The notes under the pieces are model-generated. The model was not told the DNA's origin and did no database searches. It was given only the letters and a program-made list of their open reading frames with translations. Made by a program: the position numbers and the translations under genes. From Candidatus Acidulodesulfobacterium acidiphilum (GTDB taxonomy: Bacteria > SZUA-79 > Acidulodesulfobacterales > Acidulodesulfobacteraceae): DNA of 64,000 nt. Numbering within the stretch: the first letter of the stretch is position 1; each line of letters starts with the position of its first letter. Location of the stretch: the NCBI GenBank assembly GCA_008534395.1, contig SHMQ01000012.1, forward strand, positions 3,824 to 67,823, in the 5' to 3' direction. Positions 1 through 8,178 of the stretch are shown one piece after another.

Positions 1-138
1 ATTTAACGCATATTTAAATTTCTTGGGAATTTTAACCGTAATTTTTTTTGGATGCGTAAACAAGCTGCATCCGCTGAGAACAAACATAGACCCGAAAGCC
101 GTTAAAAAAAATAATAGTAAAGTTTTTTTAATTTTCAT
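1..138 (-). CDS. Partial lipoprotein, possibly an outer-membrane efflux factor (N-terminus only)
   Basis: An open frame of 46 codons runs from an ATG at 138 off the left edge. The translation begins MKIKKTLLLFFLTAF and has a hydrophobic signal followed by the lipobox LSGC (Cys at residue 24), so it should be exported and lipidated. The stretch after the Cys, SLFTHPKKITVKIPKKF, resembles the N-terminus of NodT/OprM-type outer-membrane factors, which often begin with a lipid Cys followed by a P..V.LP..F pattern. It is divergent from the RND adaptor/pump pair and could be its outer-membrane channel. Only the N-terminus is visible, so the lipoprotein call is firm and the efflux-channel call is inference. 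Confidence 0.55.
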   Translation of the reverse strand, partial: MKIKKTLLLFFLTAFGSMFVLSGCSLFTHPKKITVKIPKKFKYALN

Positions 139-292
139 AATTTTTTATAGTTTAAGTTTATTTTTTTTTATGTAGTTTTTTATTGACTGAATTTTAAATT
201 TATTATATTCTAATTATACTGACTATAAAGTCATATTGTCAATTAAAAAATTTTATAATTTAATAATCTATTTTAAAATTAAAGGTATTGAT

Positions 293-1408
293 ATGATTAA
301 GCGTTTCATAATAGTTTTGCTTGTTCTTATAGTTATTTTCGGAGGAATATTCGTATACAAAGCATATAAAGATTACAAAATTGAACAATTTATGAAAACA
401 AGAAAATATCCGCCGGTTTCGGTGTCGGTAGCCGTTTCTAAAATAGGAGACTGGCAGCCTTATATACATACTATAGGCAACGTATCCGCTATAAATTCGG
501 TTAACGTAACGACGCAGGTTGCAGGGCAGGTCAACGGCATATATTTTAAGTCGGGAGAATTTGTTCGCAAAAATCAGGTTTTGGTTACTCTCGACGATTC
601 ACTTCAGGTTGCTCAGTTAAGACAATATAAATCACAGTTTATAGCCGATAAATTTAACTATGAGCAGTACAAAAAAGCTTATGCTCAAAATGCCGTTTCT
701 AAAGCATCGTATATATCTATGCTCTCTACATTAAGGCAGAACGAAGCGCAAATCGCACAGTCGGAAGTAACCATAGCCGATATGACTATAAGGGCGCCTT
801 TTTCCGGAATAGTGGGGATTAGAAATTCAAGTTCTGTAAATCTCGGTCAGTACATAAAACCAGGGGCAAATATAATACCTCTTTATTCTATCAACCCGAT
901 TTATATAGATTTTACGATGCCGCAAAACGATTTGCATAGTTTAAAGGTAAATCAAAAAGTTAAGATTAAGTTAGATTCATATAATAAAATCTTTTACGGC
1001 AGAATAAAAACTATAAGCATAGACGTAAATACCGTTTCCCGCAATATTACCGCAAGAGTTGTCGTAAACAATAAGGGAATGTATTTAAGGCCGGGAATGT
1101 TCGTGACCGGAAGAGTTTTTCTGCCCATTATACATAACGTCGTAACGGTTCCGGCGACTGCGGTAACTTATAATCCATACGGCGATTTCGTTTATGTAGT
1201 CGTTAAGAGAAAAGGCGTAAATATCGTAAAAACGGATTATGTTAAGGCTGGAGAAGAAAGAAACGGAGTCGTAGTTATACTTAAAGGCTTAAAAGCCGGA
1301 GAAAAAGTCGTTACGGCAGGGCAGGTAAAACTGAAAAACGGCATACCCGTAGTTATAAAAAACGAAGCCGAAGTTAATAAAAAAACAAAAACAAAATTAA
1401 AAAAATAG
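293..1408 (+). CDS. RND efflux periplasmic adaptor subunit (membrane fusion protein)
   Basis: Periplasmic adaptor that links an inner-membrane RND pump to an outer-membrane channel. The ATG at 293 is preferred over an upstream in-frame TTG at 236, because AAAGG lies 8 bases upstream and the protein then starts directly with one hydrophobic anchor (IKRFIIVLLVLIVIFGGIFV). The body shows the adaptor order: a first lipoyl half (SVNVTTQVAGQVNGIYFKSG), a short coiled-coil hairpin with many Gln and Ala, a second lipoyl half (MTIRAPFSGIVGIRN), a beta-barrel, and a membrane-proximal domain (GLKAGEKVVTAGQVKLKNG). It is followed after 27 bp by the pump gene, so the two are very probably one operon. Substrate cannot be inferred. 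Confidence 0.93.
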   Translation: MIKRFIIVLLVLIVIFGGIFVYKAYKDYKIEQFMKTRKYPPVSVSVAVSKIGDWQPYIHTIGNVSAINSVNVTTQVAGQVNGIYFKSGEFVRKNQVLVTLDDSLQVAQLRQYKSQFIADKFNYEQYKKAYAQNAVSKASYISMLSTLRQNEAQIAQSEVTIADMTIRAPFSGIVGIRNSSSVNLGQYIKPGANIIPLYSINPIYIDFTMPQNDLHSLKVNQKVKIKLDSYNKIFYGRIKTISIDVNTVSRNITARVVVNNKGMYLRPGMFVTGRVFLPIIHNVVTVPATAVTYNPYGDFVYVVVKRKGVNIVKTDYVKAGEERNGVVVILKGLKAGEKVVTAGQVKLKNGIPVVIKNEAEVNKKTKTKLKK

Positions 1409-1435
1409 CAAAATACATAGATAAAAGGTAATTAA

Positions 1436-4400
1436 ATGAACGAAATAAATCCGCAAAAAAAGAAAGGTTTTACAGACATATTTATTCAGCGACCGGTTTT
1501 TGCAATAGTCATAAGCCTCGTTATATTTATACTTGGAGCGAGATCTCTTTCCGAATTGACGTTAAGGGAGTATCCGAAAGTAAAAGATACCCTTATTACC
1601 GTTCAGACGGCATATCCCGGCGCAAGCGCGCAGGTAGTGCAGGGGTTTATTACAATGCCTTTGGAGAGAGCTATTGCTTCTTCTGAAGGTATAGATTATA
1701 TGACTTCGACTAGCACCGAAGGCGTAAGCACTATCCAGGTTTTTATGAAATTAAACTTTAGCCCTAATGCCGCTCTTGCCGAGGTGCTTTCACAGGTTAA
1801 TTCCGTACTAAATCAGCTGCCCAAGCAGTCGCAACTTCCCGTTATTACAAAGACTAGTGTTACCAATCTTGCTTATTTATATCTGGCATTTACCTCTAAT
1901 ACGCTGTCAAGTTCTCAGATTACGGATTATTTAACCAGGGCGGTCCAGCCTAAAATTCAGGCGGTAAGCGGAGTCGGCCAGGTTCAGATTAACGGCAATA
2001 AACAGTTCGGCATGAGGATATGGCTCAACCCAAAAAAAATGGCGGAATTTAACGTTACGCCGACGGAAGTATCAAGCGCCCTTGAAAATAATAATTATAT
2101 AGCTTCTAACGGTTACACAAAAGGAAATTACATTCAAGTTAATATTTCGGCAGACACTATGCTTAAAACCGTTAAACAGTTTAGAAATTTAGTCGTTGCC
2201 GACGACGACGGCACTTTGATAAGGGTTAAAGATATAGGAACGGTAGAAATGGGAGCCGTAAGCAATGACGCCGGAAACATAATGAACGGTAAAAGAGCCG
2301 TTGTTATGGGTATTTTTACTACCCCTACCGCAAATCCGTTGACCGTAGTAAAAAAACTTACAGGTATGATTCCTTCGTTAAGAAAACAGCTGCCTGCTCA
2401 TATGAAACTTAGGATTGCGTTTAACAGAACTATTTTTATAAGCAGTTCTATTAACGAAGTTATTAAAACGGTCGTAGAAACCCTTATAATAGTTATAATA
2501 GTTATATTTTTATTTCTCGGTTCTGCAAGAAGCGTTGTTATTCCGGTAATAGCTATACCCTTATCGATTATAGGCGACCTGTTCATAATGTATTATCTTA
2601 ATTATTCTATCAATCTCTTAACGCTTCTCGCATTTGTCCTTGCTATAGGCTTGGTCGTGGACGATGCTATTATAGTAGTCGAAAACGTCAGTCGTCATAT
2701 CGAAGAAGGTAAAAAACCTTTCGACGCGGCTATTATTGCGGCAAAAGAGCTCGGCGTGCCTATTATTGCTATGTCTATCACTTTAGTGGCAGTTTTTCTC
2801 CCGATAGGTTTTATGGGCGGTCTTACAGGAGCATTATTTACCGAATTTGCCTTTACTCTTGCCGGAGCGGTGCTTATTTCCGGAATTTTAGCCCTAACTC
2901 TTTCTCCTATGATGACGTCTAAATTTTTAAAAGAGGGGATGGGTAAAAAAGGGCTTACCCATTTTCTCGACGTAACTTTTGAAAAAATAAAAAATATATA
3001 TTTAAAAATACTTCACGGCGTTCTTGATTACAAACCGGTGGTAGCGCTGGTTATAATAGTCGTTTTAACCGCCGCATATTTTTTGTTTGTTACCACAAAA
3101 AGCGAACTTGCCCCCACGGAAGATCAAGGCGTCATTTTCGTACAAGGTACGGCGTCGCCCACTTCGACTTATAAAAATTTAAAACATTACGCAAAACAGA
3201 TAGGGCATATTTATGATTCTTTTCCTCAGATGAACAGGTATTTTATGGCATTGGGAGCTTCAGGCAATAATACCTTAATATCGGGTATGATTCTTAAACC
3301 GTGGAGTCAGAGAAAATTAACCCAGATGCAGCTTACCCCTATGGTACAGGAAAAACTAAATTCTATAACGGGTTTACAACTTGCGGCGTTTGCGCTTCCG
3401 AGCCTTCCGGGTTCGCAGGGTCTTCCAGTTATGTTTGTTATAACATCTACGGATAATTATCTTGAAATGAGAAGCGTTGCTATTAAGCTCGAACAAAAAG
3501 CCATGAAGAGCGGGCTGTTTTTGTATATGGACAAAGACCTAAAGTACGATGAACCGCAGATAAAAATTATCATAAATAGAAATAAGGCGCAGAGTATGGG
3601 TATTAATATGGCTACGATAGGCGATACGCTTTCTACTATGTTGAGCGAAAAATATGTAAACTGGTTTGAAATGGACGGTTACAGCTATAAGGTTATACCT
3701 CAGGTAATCCAAAAATACAGGTTTGACCAAAATTTGTTAAAAAATTATTACATTAAGGCTTCAAACGGCAATATGGTACCGCTTTCCAGTTTTGTAAGCT
3801 TTAAAACCGTTACTGTACCGGAATCGTTAAACCAGTTCGATCAGCTCAATTCCGTCACTATTTCTGCTATACCCAAACCGGGAGTTACTATAGGACAGGC
3901 GTTAAGTTTCCTTGAAAAAGCGTCAAAAAAGATTTTCCCTAAAGGTTTTTCGTATAATTTTGCCGGTCAGTCTCGTCAGTTCGTTCAGCAAGGTTCTGCT
4001 ATGATCGTAACTTTTTTCTTTTCCCTGATTATTATTTATCTTGTTCTTGCCGCTCTGTTCGACAGTTTTGTGGACCCGGTTATTATATTGATAAGCGTTC
4101 CCATGTCTATTACCGGAGCGTTAATATTTTTAAGTTTAGGTTTTGCGACTATTAATATTTATACGGAAGTAGGACTTGTTACTCTTATAGGTCTCGTAAG
4201 TAAACACGGCATTCTTATTACAAAGTTTGCAAACGATTTGCAGAAAGAAGGCATGGATAAACGAACCGCAATAGAGCAGGCGGCATCTATAAGGTTAAGG
4301 CCTATACTGATGACTACTTTTGCTATGGTTTTCGGCGTCATACCGTTGCTTCTCGCTTCCGGGGCAGGCGCTGTCAGCAGGTTTGATATAGGTTTGGTTA

Positions 4401-4507
4401 TAGCCGCAGGACTCGGCATAGGTACGTTTTTAACTATATTTATAGTACCGACCGTATATATGTTCTTCGGTAAAGATTTGCATAAAAACAAAGAAAATGC
4501 CGACTAA
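1436..4507 (+). CDS. RND multidrug-type efflux pump, inner-membrane permease (HAE1 family)
   Basis: Proton-driven inner-membrane exporter of the AcrB/MexB superfamily, 1023 residues, the normal size. It starts after an AAAGG ribosome site. The first helix follows the usual phrase FIQRPVFAIVISLVIF. Helix 4 carries the proton-relay pair in GLVVDDAIIVVENV, and the helix-10 region has GLVSKHGILITKFAND with its conserved Lys. Two large periplasmic loops separate the two membrane halves, as expected for the porter and docking domains. The adaptor gene immediately upstream supplies the partner. Sequence alone does not tell which compounds are exported. Confidence 0.95.
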   Translation: MNEINPQKKKGFTDIFIQRPVFAIVISLVIFILGARSLSELTLREYPKVKDTLITVQTAYPGASAQVVQGFITMPLERAIASSEGIDYMTSTSTEGVSTIQVFMKLNFSPNAALAEVLSQVNSVLNQLPKQSQLPVITKTSVTNLAYLYLAFTSNTLSSSQITDYLTRAVQPKIQAVSGVGQVQINGNKQFGMRIWLNPKKMAEFNVTPTEVSSALENNNYIASNGYTKGNYIQVNISADTMLKTVKQFRNLVVADDDGTLIRVKDIGTVEMGAVSNDAGNIMNGKRAVVMGIFTTPTANPLTVVKKLTGMIPSLRKQLPAHMKLRIAFNRTIFISSSINEVIKTVVETLIIVIIVIFLFLGSARSVVIPVIAIPLSIIGDLFIMYYLNYSINLLTLLAFVLAIGLVVDDAIIVVENVSRHIEEGKKPFDAAIIAAKELGVPIIAMSITLVAVFLPIGFMGGLTGALFTEFAFTLAGAVLISGILALTLSPMMTSKFLKEGMGKKGLTHFLDVTFEKIKNIYLKILHGVLDYKPVVALVIIVVLTAAYFLFVTTKSELAPTEDQGVIFVQGTASPTSTYKNLKHYAKQIGHIYDSFPQMNRYFMALGASGNNTLISGMILKPWSQRKLTQMQLTPMVQEKLNSITGLQLAAFALPSLPGSQGLPVMFVITSTDNYLEMRSVAIKLEQKAMKSGLFLYMDKDLKYDEPQIKIIINRNKAQSMGINMATIGDTLSTMLSEKYVNWFEMDGYSYKVIPQVIQKYRFDQNLLKNYYIKASNGNMVPLSSFVSFKTVTVPESLNQFDQLNSVTISAIPKPGVTIGQALSFLEKASKKIFPKGFSYNFAGQSRQFVQQGSAMIVTFFFSLIIIYLVLAALFDSFVDPVIILISVPMSITGALIFLSLGFATINIYTEVGLVTLIGLVSKHGILITKFANDLQKEGMDKRTAIEQAASIRLRPILMTTFAMVFGVIPLLLASGAGAVSRFDIGLVIAAGLGIGTFLTIFIVPTVYMFFGKDLHKNKENAD

Positions 4508-4527
4508 TTAGCCGGCTTATTTATTTG
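4499..4527 (+). terminator. Possible weak terminator overlapping the RND pump stop codon
   Basis: The bases GCCGACTAA (4499-4507, ending in the stop) are followed directly by TTAGCCGGC (4508-4516), an inverted repeat with one mismatch, and then a T-rich run. It could end the efflux operon, but the arms abut, leaving little loop, so the call is weak. Confidence 0.3.
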
Positions 4528-4540
4528 CGAAGTCTTAAGA

Positions 4541-4772
4541 AAAAGGTGTCAGATTAATTTTACGCATACGGATAAACGGATAAAGGTGTCACGGATAAAG
4601 ATAAGGATAAAGGTGTCAGATTTATTTATTCTTTTACTCCTGACTGCGTTTGCGGGTTTTTAGCTGCGTAACAATAGTGCTATCGAAAAAGGTGTCAGAT
4701 TAATTTTCCGCAAATATCTTTTTATATAAATTGAATATTTCGTCTGCGGAAAATAAAATCTGACACCTTTTT
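4541..4772. repeat. Cluster of GGTGTCAG-core repeats with a large inverted pair
   Basis: AAAGGTGTCAGATT-type units occur at 4541-4555, 4582-4591 (ending CAC), 4609-4622 and 4686-4701, and inverted at 4757-4772. The last two form a long inverted repeat: 4686-4712 pairs with 4745-4772 and both arms extend into TTTTCCGCA/TGCGGAAAA. Between units are short GGATAAA iterations. The same core recurs at 6751-6787 and 23116-23164. Such intergenic families are known as REP-type elements mobilised by IS200-like (Y1/RAYT) transposases; that origin is inferred and no such transposase is in the window. Confidence 0.75.
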
Positions 4773-4790
4773 CTCAAAATCTGACTTTTT

Positions 4791-5762
4791 CTATTTTCGA
4801 AGTCTTGGATCGACGAGAGCATAAGCGATGTCGGCCAAAAGGTTGCCGATAAGAGTAAGTACCGCGCCTATTACGAGTATTCCCATTATAGTCGGATAGT
4901 CTCGCGCAAGGACGCTCTGATAGAAAAGCCTGCCCATTCCGTTTATATCGAAAATAGTTTCTATGATAACGCTTCCTCCTATAAGTCCCGGAACGCTTAA
5001 CCCTAGTATTGTTATAAAAGGAATAAGGGCGTTTTTCATGGCATGCTTGTATATTACCGTCCGTTCTTTAAGCCCTTTAGCTCTTGCAGTCAGAATATAA
5101 TCCTGCCTGTAAACTTCAAGCATATTGCCCTTCAAATATCTGGAAAGTCCGGCAATACCTCCGAACCCGGCGACGAATACGGGCATGACGAGATGCTTTG
5201 CTATATTTGCGATTTTGCCCCACCAGGGAAGAAAATTATAACCGGCAGAGGTTATACCTCCTATAGGCAGTATGTGCAAATCTATTCCGAAAAAAATAAT
5301 TAAAAGAAGAGCGACCCAGAAAGACGGCGCCGCAAAACCGATAAAAACCAATACCGTGGTAATTTTATCGAAGATGGAATCGTGCTTAACCGCCGACATA
5401 ACCCCCAGAGGAATAGAAAATAGGAATATAAAAAACATAGCAAGAGAGTTTATAATAATAGTTATGCCTATAGTTCTTTTTATTTCGGTAATGACCGGTT
5501 CATGGTTTGCGGTAAAAGAAACCCCGAAATTAAGCGTGACTATCCGTTTAAGCCATTCGTAATACTGGGTTAAAAGAGGTTTGTTTAAACCGTAAAGTTT
5601 TGAGAGCATCTCCCTCGAAGCAGCCGAAACCTTCGGATTTAAACCCAACTGTTCGGTAAGGGGGTTGCCCGGCGCAAGGTGTATAACGAAAAATGATATT
5701 AAAGTGATTCCTATTAAAATAGGTATCATAAAAAAAATTCGTTTTATAATATATATTCCCAT
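4791..5762 (-). CDS. ABC transporter permease, DppB/OppB family
   Basis: First permease of a peptide/nickel-type ABC importer, 323 residues. The N-terminus (YIIKRIFFMIPILIGITLISFFVIHLAPGNP) is the classic DppB/OppB opening, and the C-terminal half has the ATPase-contacting EAA loop (DYILTARAKGLKERTVIYKH followed by ALIP). About six membrane helices are visible. Its partner permease lies next to it but is divergent, 95 bp away, instead of downstream in the same operon. No substrate-binding protein or ATPase gene is present nearby, so the substrate (peptide, nickel, sugar) is unknown. Confidence 0.92.
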   Translation of the reverse strand: MGIYIIKRIFFMIPILIGITLISFFVIHLAPGNPLTEQLGLNPKVSAASREMLSKLYGLNKPLLTQYYEWLKRIVTLNFGVSFTANHEPVITEIKRTIGITIIINSLAMFFIFLFSIPLGVMSAVKHDSIFDKITTVLVFIGFAAPSFWVALLLIIFFGIDLHILPIGGITSAGYNFLPWWGKIANIAKHLVMPVFVAGFGGIAGLSRYLKGNMLEVYRQDYILTARAKGLKERTVIYKHAMKNALIPFITILGLSVPGLIGGSVIIETIFDINGMGRLFYQSVLARDYPTIMGILVIGAVLTLIGNLLADIAYALVDPRLRK

Positions 5763-5857
5763 GACGTGAGCGTTGCCCTAAAAAAAATTTTATTTTTATA
5801 AAGCTATATTATATATTATAATATTCGATAATTAAAATTAAAAATTTGATTTAAATC

Positions 5858-6694
5858 ATGAACGAAATAATAAACGCTTTTAAAAAAAATAAACTCGCCT
5901 TATACTCTTTGATTTTTATTTTGCTTATTATTCTGGCAGCCGTATTTGCGCCTTATATATCTCCGTACAATCCGGATAAAATAAACGTAAACGCAATACT
6001 TCAGCCGCCGAGTTTTGCGCATATCCTTGGAACCGATCAGCTTGGACGCGACGTTTTTTCAAGACTCATTTACGGTTCTAGAATTTCCGTAGAAGTAGGT
6101 TTTATATCGGTTTCCATATCTCTTTTTATAGGGATAATTATAGGCGCTTTTGCTGGGTATTATGCCGGTTTGACGGACGGTTTTCTAATGAGATTCGTCG
6201 ATATCATGCTGACCTTCCCGTCTTTTTTTCTTATTCTTGCGGTAAGCGCGATTTTAAGACCCTCTATCATAAACATTATGATTATAATAGGCTTAACTTC
6301 ATGGATGGGCGTCGCCAGAATAATCAGGGCAGAATTTATGCAAAACAGGGAAAAAGACTATGTCCTATCGGCTAAAGCGGCGGGAGCTTCAGACCTCTAT
6401 ATTATGTTTATCGAAATTTTACCGAACGTCGTCGCTCCTATTTTAGTTTCGGCAACGCTTGGAATAGCCGGAGCAATCTTAATACAGGCGTCTTTAGCTT
6501 TTCTCGGGATTGGTATTATGCCGCCTACGCCTAGTTGGGGAGGAATGCTTTCGCGAGGGAAAACCTATATAATGGTAGCATGGTGGCTGACGCTGTTTCC
6601 GGGTATTGCAATTTTACTTACCGTCCTAAGTTTTAATTTAGTCGGTGAAGCAGTCAGAAATGCCCTCGACCCCAGATATTCGACTGAGAAATAG
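5858..6694 (+). CDS. ABC transporter permease, DppC/OppC family
   Basis: Second permease of a peptide/nickel-type ABC importer, 278 residues. It begins with a cytoplasmic tail and helix 1 (LALYSLIFILLIILAAVFAPYISPYNPD), then HILGTDQLGRDVFSRLIYGSRIS, a signature of DppC. The EAA loop is KDYVLSAKAAGASDLYIMFIE, followed by PNVVAPILVSATLGIAGAIL and TPSWGGML, all typical. It reads away from the DppB-type gene, so the two probably share one bidirectional promoter region (5763-5857, very AT-rich). The rest of the transporter is not encoded here. Confidence 0.92.
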   Translation: MNEIINAFKKNKLALYSLIFILLIILAAVFAPYISPYNPDKINVNAILQPPSFAHILGTDQLGRDVFSRLIYGSRISVEVGFISVSISLFIGIIIGAFAGYYAGLTDGFLMRFVDIMLTFPSFFLILAVSAILRPSIINIMIIIGLTSWMGVARIIRAEFMQNREKDYVLSAKAAGASDLYIMFIEILPNVVAPILVSATLGIAGAILIQASLAFLGIGIMPPTPSWGGMLSRGKTYIMVAWWLTLFPGIAILLTVLSFNLVGEAVRNALDPRYSTEK

Positions 6695-6701
6695 TACTGT
6701 G

Positions 6702-6749
6702 AGGGAATTCAATTCTGTCGCCGTAACAAATTGGAAGGACGGAATTCGC
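6702..6749. repeat. Palindromic intergenic repeat, GGAATTCAATTCTG family
   Basis: The sequence GGAATTCAATTCTG, then a C-CGT-AACAAA-TTG-AAGGACGGAATTC pattern, matches the double element at 35811-35880 in order and spacing with several substitutions. It directly abuts a GGTGTCAG hairpin. It looks like a degenerate copy of a dispersed repeat family. Confidence 0.6.
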
Positions 6750-6750
6750 A

Positions 6751-6787
6751 GGAAAAGGTGTCAGATTTTATTTTTGACACCTTTTCC
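6751..6787. repeat. GGTGTCA hairpin, may also act as terminator
   Basis: Perfect 13-bp arms GGAAAAGGTGTCA (6751-6763) and its complement (6775-6787) enclose an 11-base T-rich loop and are followed by TTT. It carries the same core as the repeats near 4.6 and 23.1 kb. Placed after the DppC-type gene, it could also stop transcription. Confidence 0.7.
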
Positions 6788-6863
6788 TTTAAAAAAAAGC
6801 TCAAAAATGCTAATATAATCTATGTATATTTATTATTAATTAAATTTTAAAGAGGTCTTTACA

Positions 6864-7277
6864 ATGAACGCTTACAAGCAACTTAAGGTAATTATTTTAT
6901 TTTTATCCGTTATTTTTATTTCAGGTTTAATGCTAACGGGTTGCGCGACTACGCGCGATATTACGGGCAAACCCATATCGACTTCCAATGTAGATAAAAT
7001 AATAAACGGAACGACGACAAAATCGCAGATAATTTCCATGTTCGGACCGCCTTATTCTATAAAGAAAAATCCTTTTAAACCCGGCGTGGTTACTTATAAA
7101 TACAGATTCAGATATAAAAAATACGTTCATTTAGGAAATGAAATTCTTACTACTTCGACGAGAAAATTTAAAGAAAAATTATATATAGTTATTAAAAACG
7201 GAATAGTTATAAGCCATAGTTTTACGACTACGGGAAACACATCGCTAAGGAGGATTTTAAAAAAAGAAAAACAATGA
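6864..7277 (+). CDS. Small SmpA/BamE-like lipoprotein
   Basis: A 137-residue lipoprotein with a clear signal and lipobox (GLMLTGC, Cys at residue 27). The mature part has NGTTTKSQIISMFGPPYSIK near residue 50, the G.T...V...FG.P pattern of the SmpA/OmlA (BamE-type) fold, then two beta strands. BamE proper helps outer-membrane protein assembly, but the fold is shared by many lipoproteins, so the role is open. A ribosome site (AAAGAGG) precedes the ATG. The stop overlaps the dapF start by four bases (ATGA), indicating translational coupling, although a functional link is not evident. Confidence 0.75.
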   Translation: MNAYKQLKVIILFLSVIFISGLMLTGCATTRDITGKPISTSNVDKIINGTTTKSQIISMFGPPYSIKKNPFKPGVVTYKYRFRYKKYVHLGNEILTTSTRKFKEKLYIVIKNGIVISHSFTTTGNTSLRRILKKEKQ

Positions 7278-8176
7278 AAATAAAATTTACGAAACTTCAT
7301 GGAGCCGGCAACGACTATCTTTATATAGACGGCATTAACGATATTCCTGCCTGTGTTGTCGGTAATACGTATAGTAATAATTTCTATAACGAACTCTCGG
7401 AGAAAATCAGCGATAGGCATTTTGGAGTTGGTTCAGACGGCATTATAATAATTTTGCCTCCTTCGTCAAATGAAGAGTTTGGGGTTAAGCCGGATTTTAG
7501 AATGAGGATGTTTAATGCAGACGGTTCTGAAGGAGAAATGTGCGGCAACGGAATAAGATGCTTTGCAAAATATGTTTACGATAAGCATCTTACGGATAAA
7601 AAGATTATAAATATCGAAACTCTTGCGGGAGTTAAAACGGTGGAAGTTTTTTTGGCGGAAGGAACGGGCACGGTAAAAGAAGCAAAGGTTTTTATGGGTA
7701 TTCCAGAGTTTGAGGCAAGTAAAATTCCGGCAATTTTTCAAAAAACGGAAATCATCAACGAAAAAATAAACGTAAAGAATAAGAACTTTACCGTATCCTG
7801 CGTTTCAATGGGTAATCCGCATTGCGTTACTTTCGTAGATGACGTAAAAAATTTTGATGTTCATTATTACGGACATATTATAGAAAACGATACTATGTTT
7901 CCTAATCGGGTCAATATAGAGTTTGTTCAACTGCTCGACGACGGAAACGTGATAGTAAGAACATGGGAAAGAGGCTCAGGCGAAACTCTGGCGTGCGGTA
8001 CAGGCGCATGCGCAGTTTATTCGGTCATAAAAAAAACCGGCAAAATAGACTTGGGCGAAAAGGAGCTTAAGGTTAATTTATACGGCGGAACGCTTAAAAT
8101 ATCGGGAGATATAAATAAAGGCATATATATGGTCGGTCCAGCCGAAGAAGTTTTTAGCGGTTATTTTAATTTTTAA
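7274..8176 (+). CDS. dapF: Diaminopimelate epimerase
   Basis: Converts LL- to meso-diaminopimelate for lysine and peptidoglycan synthesis, in the cytoplasm. The two catalytic cysteines of the racemase are in their usual settings: Cys90 in NADGSEGEMCGNGIRCFAKY and Cys241 in ERGSGETLACGTGACA. The N-terminal phrase KLHGAGNDYLYIDG is also diagnostic. At 300 residues it is slightly longer than many homologues. It overlaps the preceding lipoprotein gene by four bases and is two bases from the lytic transglycosylase gene, so the three form one cell-envelope transcription unit. Confidence 0.97.
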   Translation: MKIKFTKLHGAGNDYLYIDGINDIPACVVGNTYSNNFYNELSEKISDRHFGVGSDGIIIILPPSSNEEFGVKPDFRMRMFNADGSEGEMCGNGIRCFAKYVYDKHLTDKKIINIETLAGVKTVEVFLAEGTGTVKEAKVFMGIPEFEASKIPAIFQKTEIINEKINVKNKNFTVSCVSMGNPHCVTFVDDVKNFDVHYYGHIIENDTMFPNRVNIEFVQLLDDGNVIVRTWERGSGETLACGTGACAVYSVIKKTGKIDLGEKELKVNLYGGTLKISGDINKGIYMVGPAEEVFSGYFNF

Positions 8177-8178
8177 TT

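Noticed and set aside
236-292. TTG at 236 as start of the RND adaptor
   Set aside because: It adds 19 residues before the membrane anchor and lacks a ribosome site; the ATG at 293 has AAAGG at the right distance.
4159-4491. 110-codon minus-strand frame in the RND pump gene
   Set aside because: Antisense to conserved helix 10-12 coding sequence; the composition mirrors the pump gene.
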